A stretch of 64,000 nt of DNA from Pollenia angustigena (Eukaryota; Arthropoda; Insecta; Diptera; Polleniidae). The notes under the pieces were generated by a model. That model saw only the letters and a list, made by a program, of their open reading frames with translations, did no database searches and had not been told where the DNA came from. The translations under genes were made by a program, and so were the position numbers. Shown here in pieces: positions 22,923 to 32,526 of this stretch. The stretch covers positions 225,431,803-225,495,802 of the forward strand of contig OV884059.1 in NCBI GenBank assembly GCA_930367215.1. Direction: 5' to 3'. Every line of letters starts with the position of its first letter. Within the stretch, counting starts at the first letter, position 1.

Positions 22923-23233
22923 GTATATATGATTTTACATGTTTCGAGCATTTATTTTTTCCGTCTTAGTCGATCGATTTGGCGAGGGACCTACCCCCGG
23001 CTCATATTTTATCTTCACGTGAGTTAATTTAGTTTTGTAAGTTGAATATAAAAAAATATCAATTGAAAAACAAAGAAGTGTAAAAAAATCTGCTTTAAAG
23101 ATTGTCATCCACTAAGGACACTGCATGTTTAATTTAATTTTTCTATGTCTAATATACACGAAAATTAATCAAAGTACCAGATGTTGAACGAAAAAGTACC
23201 AAAAAGCTCTCCTGAAAGGTTCTTATTCGCCCA
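22923..23233. other. no gene recognised
   Basis: CGATCGATTTGGCGAGGGACC here resembles the segment at about 10255-10270, so it is probably debris of an unnamed repeat. Confidence 0.3.
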
Positions 23234-23718
23234 CACAGAAAAAATTAAAAATTTTCTCTAATCTCCAATTTTATACCAAATTCATAGAATCAAGCAATCC
23301 ATTTGTTGATTTTGCACCTATTACCAAAATGATTATATTGATTAGTAAAAATTGTAAAAATTTTATATTTTGAAGATTTTTTTTTTTTCAATAAATGATA
23401 TTTTTAATTTTAATTAAAAAAATGATCAAAAAAACTTTATCGTTTCAAACAATGTGTTGATTGATTTTGACAATTCCAACAACAATTACACAAGTTAAAA
23501 TTATTTTATTTTAAATGAAATAATTTTTTGATATTTGATTATTATTTTAATTCAAATTTAATTTCAAAACAACTAAAATGTTAATTAAATCAAAATTATA
23601 TTTTTAATATTCGTTCAACAAAACAAAATAATTGATTCAATTATTACATTAATTAAGTTTAAATACTTTTTAAATAATTTTTTTAATTGATAAAAAATTA
23701 CTAATAATTTTTTCTGTG
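23234..23718. mobile_element. MITE with CACAGAAAAAATT ends
   Basis: CACAGAAAAAATTAAAAATT at left mirrors AATAATTTTTTCTGTG at right. The 485-bp body is extremely A+T-rich and non-coding. No secure target duplication is visible. Confidence 0.6.
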
Positions 23719-24029
23719 CAGTTTAATGTATAATTTAATCTTTATAGGTCGAATATAAGCAAAGTTAAATATTATTAGAAAATTAAAAAAAAATCGCATG
23801 CAGCACGGAAAGGTAAAAGAAAGAAATTTATATGGTGGTGTGGTTGCAGTTTTTGGAATTGGCGAGAACATTTTTTTTGCCAGTACTGGTGATAGTTTTA
23901 CGAAATGGCTTAAAAACTACTACTTGGTGAAGAAACTTTAAGAAAAATCTTTTGATGTAAACGATGCTAGAGCAGATGATGAGCTTTTCTCTAAGTAAGT
24001 TTCTTGAATTAAGTTTAAACGCCTGTGTG
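23719..24029. other. no gene recognised
   Basis: This is non-coding sequence before a LINE fragment; TATGGTGGTGTGGTTGCAG and nearby give no readable domain. Confidence 0.3.
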
Positions 24030-24491
24030 GATCTGTTGATACACAGACGCGTCTGGACGGCCCTAAGCTAGGGAAAAACCAGCATGGGGGTCTATGTTGA
24101 AAACACAGAAACCGAGATATTCTACCGTCTTCCGGATAAAGACAAAAGCTTCCAGGCGGAAGTCCGTGCTATTACGAAATGTATGAGATGAATGGAATCG
24201 AATATGGGGCGGGAAATGCTAATATAATCACCGACTTAAATAGGCTTAAGTCCAGGAATCTGACGAGTAAAGAGCGTTTGGTGAGGAAAGCGGGACGCTG
24301 AACACTTTTACAGCCACTGTCAGGCCTTCGCCGAGTTAAGATCGAAACACTTCGGGAGCGATGTCATGTTGGACTTAGGATCCCTGAGGAACGCTGACTG
24401 GAAAACCTTAGGAATTATGTCCGGGAAACTGAGTTTATTAACGCCAGACGTTAATACCCTCCCTATGGTGGTGGTAGAACTACCCACCTAA
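24030..24491 (+). pseudogene. LINE ORF2 tail: RNase H and C-terminus
   Basis: A window of RNase H reads GVYVENTETEIFYRLPDKDK then SFQAEVRAIT from 24084, the block that normally supplies the catalytic glutamate (here in QAEV). After frameshifts the sequence reads AEHFYSHCQAFAELRSKHFG and NADWKTLGIMSGKL, ending at a stop at 24489-24491; this is the histidine/cysteine-containing C-terminal segment usual in RNase H-bearing LINEs. The polymerase is missing, as in a 5'-truncated insertion. It has higher G+C than its surroundings, consistent with former coding sequence. Confidence 0.7.
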
Positions 24492-24599
24492 AGCCCCATG
24501 TTTTCTAAGGAGTGCACAACAGGCCCAATAGTGATCTAGGCTTATATCGTACTGAAATGAGGTTGTATCCTTGATGCTTCATCCTCCTTTCGACCTACC

Positions 24600-25200
24600 C
24601 TTACCTTAATTTCTTTAAACGGTGGTTCAAGACCATGAAGCATTTCCAGAAGAAATTGAAGATGAAGAAGTCTAAGGAGAATTGAGCTGACCCACATTGC
24701 GGATTAAGTACCACAAACAAAAATTACGAAAGCATAAAAATGAAATTTACTCAAAATCTATTGTATGGAAGAAGAGGCACATGCGAAATCAAAAACTAGT
24801 TGCATTTGTTCCGCCAAATGATAATATTATTTTAGAAACTCTAGTTCAATATTTCCAAAAATATATCGACAATAAGTTTTTGACAATGCCACATGTTACC
24901 CAATTTTATATGCCGTTCAGCAGGGCAAGTCATCTTTTAAACCATCCAGCGCTGATGAAATTCGTGTTTATTTTGGACTTCATATTATGATGAAAAATGG
25001 TGCGTAATTACCAGTTGCCCGTGGAGGAAAATATTTACTTGGACGAGCAAATTAATCCATTCAAAGCAAAATGTATTTCTTTTTACTGAGCCATTGCAAA
25101 ATTCAATCAAGCACAAAAAAAAACAAACGATGTTTACAACCACTTACCAATATTTAAGGAAAATACAAACACTGGTCGCTACAAAATAGCCGGTAGTTCA
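24600..25200 (+). pseudogene. piggyBac-like transposase remnant
   Basis: Across two frames the sequence reads LVQYFQKYIDNKFLTM, then YAVQQGKSSFKPSSADEIRV, YFGLHIMM and a decayed continuation. Spacing and content fit the N-terminal part of the piggyBac DDE domain (the N.YA.Q ... T..EI..F.G..I.M pattern). The catalytic aspartates further on are not recovered. The window 24697-24990 is open in one frame; the better match runs in the next frame from 24909 to about 25006. No TTAA-flanked ends were found nearby. It is a dead fragment. Confidence 0.55.
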
Positions 25201-25454
25201 AAAAAATTATTTTTTATTTGCAACAACTTTAATGTTTAGCTTTTTGTAAAACGTGAAAGCAGTTGCTTTGCTAACTATCACACAAAATAGATTTGTTTTA
25301 ATACTTTTGTCTCATTAAATTACACCTTTTGACTTTAAGTTTACTAAGAAGAAACATGTCCACCGAGTAACTTTGTCAAATATATTGGACAACACTTTGC
25401 GGCCAGGTGAGACAACCTACCTGTAATCTGATAATTTTGTATTTACATATGTGT
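25201..25454. other. no gene recognised
   Basis: Non-coding sequence between the piggyBac remnant and a MITE. Confidence 0.3.
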
Positions 25455-25455
25455 A

Positions 25456-26114
25456 ACACTCAATTCACATGAGGGCTTTTACGACGTCGTTTTATCTTGA
25501 TTCCCTTTTAAAGCAACTTCCAAAATCTCTTTGCGTTCATACGATGATTTTTGGTTGCATGTCTTTTTTTTATTTACAGTATGGCCTTGATTACCCGTCA
25601 TTCGATTAACCGGCAGCTTCAATAAAATGGAAAACAAACATTTTTTTGCACTGATTTAAATTGCCTCTATTATCCGAAATTATAAACAAATTATCTTTTT
25701 TTCGTTAAATTTTGAACAATTAAAAGAAATTTAAATAAACGAAGAAAGAGAATATCTTAACGGTGTGGAAGCATGTTCTGCCAAATTTACTTTTTTCCTC
25801 ATGTTTACATAATAAAACGTTATATATTTACATAAAATAAGAAACACACCAAAAAAAATAAATAATCAAGAATTCTGCCGATCCCGTCTATTATCGATAA
25901 TCGAGGTCTCACTGTATCTTCAACCACACACTTCAAAGTAAGAAAAAGAATAAAACGTAAACAGAAGAAGTTAAAAGAGAAATGTAAAAAACGACATGCA
26001 AAATACAAAACGAGACATTTTGTTAACCCCTCTTTCTTTTCTACACCGCTCACCATCAAACCAAAAGAGACGTCGACAAAGCGACGTCGTAAAAGCCCTC
26101 ATCTAAACTGAGTG
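25456..26114. mobile_element. MITE with ACACTCA / GAGGGCTTTTACGACGTCG ends
   Basis: The left end ACACTCAATTCACATGAGGG then CTTTTACGACGTCG is mirrored at the right by CGACGTCGTAAAAGCCCTCA then TGAGTGT. TA flanks are possible. A second MITE with pogo-like ends lies inside (25577-25914). Confidence 0.7.
25577..25914. mobile_element. pogo-like MITE nested in the GACGTCG MITE
   Basis: The left end CAGTATGGCCTTGATTACCC pairs with the right end read inward, CAGTGAGACCTCGATTATCG, with TA on both sides (25575-25576, 25915-25916). CAGT starts, a CCTNGATTA core and TA duplication fit the pogo/Tigger branch of Tc1-mariner. Non-coding, 338 bp. Confidence 0.65.
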
Positions 26115-26297
26115 TAAGTAGCAAATTTGAACGCTTATTATTGAACAGATTTTAATAAAATATATTTTAACAATTAGAAACTGGGAATTATTTCCTTGTG
26201 AAGGTTACTTTATATTATATTAAACATTTTTTCATTTCTCGAATTTATTCTATGAGTTAAATTTCAGGTCTGTATTTTATAAAGCTTTTTTGTAATA
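26115..26297. other. unannotated
   Basis: A+T-rich non-coding sequence. Confidence 0.3.
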
Positions 26298-26390
26298 GTT
26301 CTATTTTTTTAATTTTTCAGAAATGACTCTATACACTATCAGACTATTATATTGTATAGAGTCATTTCTGAAAAATTAAAAGAATAGAAC
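26298..26390. repeat. 38-bp-stem hairpin
   Basis: GTTCTATTTTTTTAATTTTT continuing to AGAAATGACTCTATACA is mirrored, with about two mismatches, by TGTATAGAGTCATTTCTGAA to AATAGAAC, leaving a loop of about 16 bases. It could be a minimal foldback MITE, or a source of hairpin RNA if transcribed. Confidence 0.65.
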
Positions 26391-26925
26391 TTCTGTGAGT
26401 AAATACCTTTCAAATGGTGTAAATTGTTCAAATCGGTTGACATACAAAGGAGGAAAGTGTTCTTAACTGTTTTGCCTTTGCCGATATATATAGATATTTT
26501 AATATTTGAAAATTCTTTTAAATTAAATTTTTTTTCAAAATGTATTTAGTAAATATATTTACTTTTTAACTTTCATTTGAGGCGTCGAAAAATCTTGTTC
26601 CGACTACAACAGAGTCAATTCTACTCGACGTGCAGGAGAAAAAAAAAATTGTATTTCAATAGTAATCGATTGTTGTCGGCTAAGAAAATACACTTGTTGT
26701 TCCGTTAACGTCGACACAATCGACGTCGACTTCGATCTAAGGAAGTGGGTAAACAAGCAAAAAGGAAACAAAAATAAAATTGTGTCACTTTAATGTTAAG
26801 GGAAGTATTCCAAAGCACCACAAAGCATTATTTTTTCGATAGTTCTAAAACTAATATGAACTCATTTTGGAGTTTATATCCGATGACGTTTTCGAACTTT
26901 TCAGAAGGTTCTTGCTGACACGTTT
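26391..26925. other. no gene recognised
   Basis: Non-coding. GTCGACACAATCGACGTCGA (about 26710) is a short dyad. Confidence 0.3.
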
Positions 26926-28070
26926 TGCCATATTACTTATTTCAGATGTTACTGTGTCTGCATGCCAAATTTTAAGAAAAACGGTTGATTTGTTATAATA
27001 AAAATTACTAGCTGACCCGACAGACGTTGTCCTGTCCAAATAAGGAAAAATGTGTTCGTTCGATTTTTAAAATCCGTTAAAAAGAAACGAACATTTGAAA
27101 GAAAAATTAGTCAAATCGATGGAGCCGTTTTCTGATTTTAGGTAAATCGCAAAAAGTGGGCGGGGCAAAATTTTCTTTCCGTAAAAACCTAAGTTGGACC
27201 ATGGCAATCATTTTAAAGAAAAAATCGTCCAAATCGGTCAATCGGAGAGGTTTTCTAATTTTAGGTAATTCGAAAAAAGTGGGCGGATTAAAATTTTCTT
27301 TTCGTATAAATCTATGTTGGAATATGGCGATAATTTTAAAGAAAAAATCGTCCAAATTATATAGCTGTCATTGGTGATGCAATATGAAAATTGGATTTTG
27401 CCACGCTCCGCCGCCCGCCCAAAAATCAAAAATCAGACTTCACAGTGTCACCCGCCTGAATATTCTTAAGATTCCCTGAAAATTTCATAAAAATCGGCCC
27501 AGCCGTTTTGGAGTCCATACGTTACATACATACATACATACATAGATACATACATACACACATCCTATTTTATATATATAGAGATAGGCTATAGTTCTTT
27601 CCAGATGTTACACTATTTGCCTGCCAAATTTCAAGAAAATCAGTTGATTAGTTAAAAAATATAAGGAGAGGGGGAGCTTTTACCCCACTTGCCCTTTTTT
27701 ACACCCTATTCTCTATTTCTTTTCAGATGTTACAGTGTCTGTAGCCAAATTATAAGAAAACCGGTTGATTAGCTTAGAATATTGGGTAGGGGGAGGTATT
27801 ACCCCTCTTGCCTTATTTCACGCCGTAAACAATAAAAATTATAGGCTATTGTTCTTTTCAAATGTTACACTATTTACCTGAAAAATTTCAAGAAAATTGA
27901 TTGATAAGTGGCGAAGATATAGGGAGGGGGAGCTTTTACCCATATTAACCTATTTCACGCCCTATTTCCTTTCAGATGTAACAGTGCCTGCATGCCAAAT
28001 TTAAAAAAAACTGGTTGATTATTTAAGAGGAGGGACTTTTGCCCTTTTTTGCGCTCTCTAGCGATATAAA
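26926..28070 (+). repeat. tandem array of about 120-bp units, split by family B
   Basis: Each unit carries CAGATGTTAC(A/T)GT.T.TGC..GCCAAATTT, then AAGAAAA.CGGTTGATT and GGGAGCTTTTACCCC-like text. Copies start near 26943, 27604, 27723, 27851 and 27974. The first unit is separated from the rest by the family B insertion at 27008-27587. Confidence 0.7.
27008..27587 (+). repeat. dispersed repeat family B, copy 2
   Basis: It starts AGCTGACCCGACAGACGTTG like the 3.5-kb copy, has one to two internal units with CGAAAAAAGTGGGCGG, then CAGTGTCACCCGCCTGAATA, AATCGGCCCAGCCGTTTTGG, an (ACAT)n run (about 27521-27555) and TATATATAGAGATAG. The complete right end here shows what the 3.5-kb copy has lost. 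Confidence 0.75.
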
Positions 28071-29569
28071 ATCTACTTAACGACCTATTCTCATACCTAA
28101 CAAATACACATACAAATTTTCATAAAAATCAGTCGAGCAGTTTCGGAGGAGCTCAAAGTGGAGGGCATTTTGTTGATATTTAAACTCAATAAACTCAATA
28201 GTATTATAGTTTCTTAAGAAAATAATGTATAAAAACGTCACTAAATTTGAAATTTTTTTGAAAAATCTACAAAATTTGTGTTTGCTCGACAATAACATCC
28301 AAATTTCTCCAGTTTTCTTAAATAAATTATACATTGTTCGAAAGATCTCAGTTTCTTCTTTCCAAATCTAGTAAGAAATTGAAAATCGGATCATTATCAA
28401 CAAAATTACAGGCTTATAAGTGCGCAAAGGCACAAAAACCGGTTTTTTACCCGTAAATCCGGATTTTGGAGGTGTCCGGTATATTTCACTATTGGAATCT
28501 TGTTTTAGTCGACAAGCCCTACAAGAAAAATAATATCCGGTCCCAGGTTTTTCTATTTCATTCAATTTTGTAACACTGTGTAATAATGGCTTAACTTGAC
28601 TTAAGTGCTTTTTAATTTTATTACATATTCTTATTATCTTCTTCAAGATCTATGACGTAGCTAAGTTTCAAGTATAAAATGTCATTATTAATAAAACTAT
28701 ACGCATTTATATTTTAACTTTCCCTTAATATCTCAAAACACGAAATTTCGCCTTAAGCCATTATTATTTATTGCCACAGATATGTCTGTATATCGTTACC
28801 TAAAACGCAAAATACCCTATCTTTCATTTTAAAAATTTTACAAAAAACTTTTTAAAATGATAAATTTATTAATCGCCTTAAACTGTTTATAATTTATTTT
28901 CTTCTACTTTTCTTGTAAAATCAAAAGGCCCAACCATAATATGCATAGCCTATTTTAACCTACTGTCAAAAATTAACAAAAACTCTCTCAAATGTATTTA
29001 AAAAACAAAACAAAATCAAAAAACATTTGATTGCGTACAGAATGTGCGATCAGTTTCGCACTTTCCTTAAGGAAATGACAGTTTCATAAAACTTAATAAA
29101 AATGTTCTTTAAGTTCAATATGGTTTGCCTCATATGATTTACATGTATTCGCACATTTGCTTAAGCCAACTAAGGCACATTATGGTTGCGCCTTAACGGT
29201 TTTTTTTTTGACAGTTGACAATGTTGCATATTTTGCAAACGGTAGGTTAGGGCTTTAAGCGTTTATCATGTAATTTTTTGTAGATAGGCCCTTTTGTTTA
29301 TCTGGTTAAAAAATCGCTAACATTTGTCAACCTACTGAAATGTTTTTATTAAATAAATCTATGTATGCATAAAACTTTTTTTTTATATAAAGAGTTGTAT
29401 TCTATTTTCAAGAAATATAATATTTTCAGGTAAATTAATGTATAATTCATTCATTAAAATGGCACAATTACTTAAGAAAATTTAGCATTTTTTAGCATTT
29501 TCAAATTTTATTTTTAGCATTATTTTAATCCCCATTTAGCATCCAATTTTTTTAGTTGTGGTCACACTG
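28071..29569. other. no gene recognised
   Basis: CAAATTTTCATAAAAATCAG and TCGAGCAGTTTCGGAGGAG (about 28115-28150) are generic insect-repeat tail text. The rest is A+T-rich, without coding evidence; an open frame at 28368-28646 (minus) shows no domain. Confidence 0.4.
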
Positions 29570-29577
29570 ATTCCCAC

Positions 29578-30303
29578 TAGTGCTGGGAAACTATCGATAG
29601 ACTATCGATATTATCAATAGTCTTAAAATATCGAAATTATCGATAGGAAAAATATAAATATCGATATTTTTATTATTTAAAATACAGCTATGAAGACATC
29701 TAACAGCAGCTATACACACACAGTTTTTTGCCGAAAATTTTTTCTTGCTATTATTAATTCACGCTTAATTACAGCAATGAATACAAACAAAAAGAATGGC
29801 AAGTGGTATGGATTGCTTAGCATGCTTTTAACTGCTATTTAAAGGCCTTTAAGTCGAAATTTTTAATGTTTATATAGGGACTGAAATGTCAAATATTTTT
29901 GTAAGGTTGTAGAAAACAAATGCAATTGCGAGCATAGGACAAAACAATCAACGACCATTAGAAGATAAGTCCGCTTGATTGATTACATTTTTGGGTTTAG
30001 AATTTAGAAAATTTTTTAAAGTTGCAATGGAATATCTTATAGTCCCTGTTACTTCGGTTCCTTCAGAAAGGTACTTATCAATTTTTAAAAAACTGCCATC
30101 TAAAAAAACGTGCGTATATACATACGTCTCATACATTCAATAAAGTGATAAAAACAACGGACTGTAGCCTTATAAAAAAATAACTAAAGTTTTCCTGCAC
30201 AAGTACAAACATTCAGTCGAAAATAATATCGATATATCAATAGTGAAATATTAACTATCGATAAATATCGATAGTAGAAAATATCGATAGTATCCCAGCA
30301 CTA
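29578..30303. mobile_element. hAT-type MITE with eight TATCGATA octamers
   Basis: The left end TAGTGCTGGGAAACTATCGA is mirrored at the right (TCGATAGTATCCCAGCACTA). The flanks ATTCCCAC (29570-29577) and GTTCCCAC (30304-30311) match at 7 of 8 bases, a hAT-sized duplication. Four exact TATCGATA palindromes sit within the first 100 bp and four within the last 85 bp; none is in the middle. The element is 726 bp and non-coding. Confidence 0.8.
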
Positions 30304-30311
30304 GTTCCCAC

Positions 30312-31498
30312 TACAGAATTGAAATTTTTAATACTTCAATGGGGAGAAAAAAAGTATCAATAAAAGGGAAATACGGGTAATTCAATTTCTTTTACTTTTC
30401 TATTCTACATGTGATACTTTTAGAATGTTGTACAATATTGAACTTGAGTGACTCAGAACCTATAATAAAAAAATGGGGTTACTTTTTTTTTGTTAAAACC
30501 TAGAAACCTAAACTTTGGCATAAAAATATGTCTACGAAAGAAAGGACGGGAAAGAAGTAGCGGGATAAATTCTAGTTTTATATAAATTAATAAGATTTGC
30601 GTTTCTTAACAGAATCAAGTAACAGTTTACATATTTGTTGAACTATCGGTTAAAAAAAAGAATCGAAAAGTGTAGGATAAATATTAATATATAATAAAAT
30701 TTTCTTATTGTTTCTTTTTAAAGACTACTTATATCTCCTTGAAAACCTTCTCAATTTTATATTCAAGTTCAATGAACTATAAAAGTTTTCATTCAACTAT
30801 CTTTTCTTTTCTGAACTCCAACTATAATCTCTTATAATAGAAAACAAAATAAACATCATAGTTAAGCAAAAGCCTTTAGAAAAATATCCTTAATACAGTC
30901 AACGTTAATGATGGTTTTGAAGTAAGTTTGCATTCAATAAAAAAAAATTACACAATATCTCTTAAAAAAAACCTAAACATCTGTTTAATAGTGTTTAAGG
31001 TTAAAACTTAATTATCTGACAACATATATTATGTTACACACTAAAACACACATACACTTAGGCAACCCATTTCCTTTTCCTTTTTTAAATCTTCTTGCTT
31101 TCAGACAACAACATGCTCTCTAAAAGAAAAAAGTGCATTTATTATTACAAGAAAAACAAAATAAAAGAAAAAAAAAAATTCTTAAAAATAGTATCATGCA
31201 ACATTTAGAGTAAAGTGCAGAATTACAAACACACGCACATCTTCATTTAAGCCCCAGAGACTACGAAAGTGTCTAGCAAATTCAAAAACATTTAGGAAAA
31301 AAGTTTGAAAGCTTTTTCTTTTTAACAGATTTTATGCCCTTCACTACAGGGTTTATTTAAGTTTGGCATTCCGTTTGTAATTTTTACATTTAAAATGCAC
31401 ATGGCAAGCGGAGTTTATTTGACGATGTCCGTTCTTTTGCGTGTAGGTTGAAATGGGGTTTACCGAAGACTCCAAATATGGTGAAGACTGGTTTTCTT
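30312..31498. other. no gene; fragment of fly repeat family D near the right end
   Basis: Most of it is A+T-rich non-coding sequence. From about 31330 to 31430 TTTGGCATTCCGTTTGTAAT and ATGTCCG..TTGAAATG match family D as seen at about 45020-45115. Confidence 0.5.
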
Positions 31499-31965
31499 CA
31501 CCCAGGGAAAAAACATGTTAAAATATGGTCACCTCCAACAAAACTATTTTTAAAGAAAAATTTAAATATATTATGTTTAATATAACCATATTATAGTCAC
31601 CCACAACCATATTATAGTTAAATAAATCCTCCATCAAGAAGTCACAACCATATTATGGTTGCCTCTTATCATGCTATGGTTAAATATGACAATAATTTGT
31701 TTCAAAATTAACAATAGTATTTTTATCTTTTCCAGGAGCAACATTTTATGGTTGAAAAACAACCATGGTATTAAAAGTGTTTAACATATTTAAGTTATTA
31801 TTAACCATAACATGTTCGGAGGCAACTTGATGCGGGACCATTTTAACCATAATATGGTTTGCGGTGACAATAATATGGTTAAAATAAACATAATGTGTTT
31901 AACATTTTCTTTAAAAATAGTTTTGTTGGAGGTGACCATATTTAAACATGTTTTTTCTCTGCGTG
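31499..31965. mobile_element. MITE with about 70-bp terminal inverted repeats
   Basis: CACCCAGGGAAAAAACATGT followed by AAATATGGTCACCTCCAACA and AAACTATTTTTAAAGAAAA is mirrored almost exactly at the right end (outermost CACGCAGAGAAAAAACATG). Internally there are repeated near-palindromes of the form AACCATATTATGGTT. Non-coding; no target duplication identified. Confidence 0.8.
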
Positions 31966-32526
31966 TATGTATTAAAATCACATAACAAAGCGGAACAATT
32001 CCACTTTTACAATTTTTGGATAAATGAACAAAAGAAAAGATGAATTTAGGCCAGTACGATGCTTGTTTGTACGTGAAGAAGTTGCGTTTTGATGCGCTTC
32101 AAATTAAAAAAATTTGTTAAAACAATGACAATAACCCAGTAAAAACTTCGCCTACAAAATAATGTGTTAAGTAATCAGAAAAACTTAAAAACACTACTTA
32201 CAATTCTACTGAAGAACCAATGAATTTTTCAGTGGATGTCCCAAAAAGAACGCATTCAAAAGTAAGTCATTATTTTTTACCTACATACATCCAGGAAAAA
32301 GTAGTTATAGAAGTTGTGATAGATGTGGTTATAGAACAAAGCTACTAAATAATGAGTTAAAAAAGCTATTCGTCTTGAAAAAGTAAGCGAAGTTTTTGCT
32401 GGGAAGGTTTTTAGTATGCTCAATATTATTCAGTACAGAAAACACTAAACTTATAAAGTGGAATTGTTGCGTTTTGTAATTGATCTCCTTACAAATATTT
32501 ATTTAGGAAAGGTTTGCTATTGAAAT
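31966..32526. other. no gene recognised
   Basis: Non-coding sequence at the point where the jockey-type element stops abruptly; its last 3' coding part and tail are absent. Confidence 0.35.

Noticed and set aside
28368..28646. 92-residue minus-strand open frame with cysteines
   Set aside because: No recognisable domain, no conserved start context, and surrounded by repeat-tail sequence.
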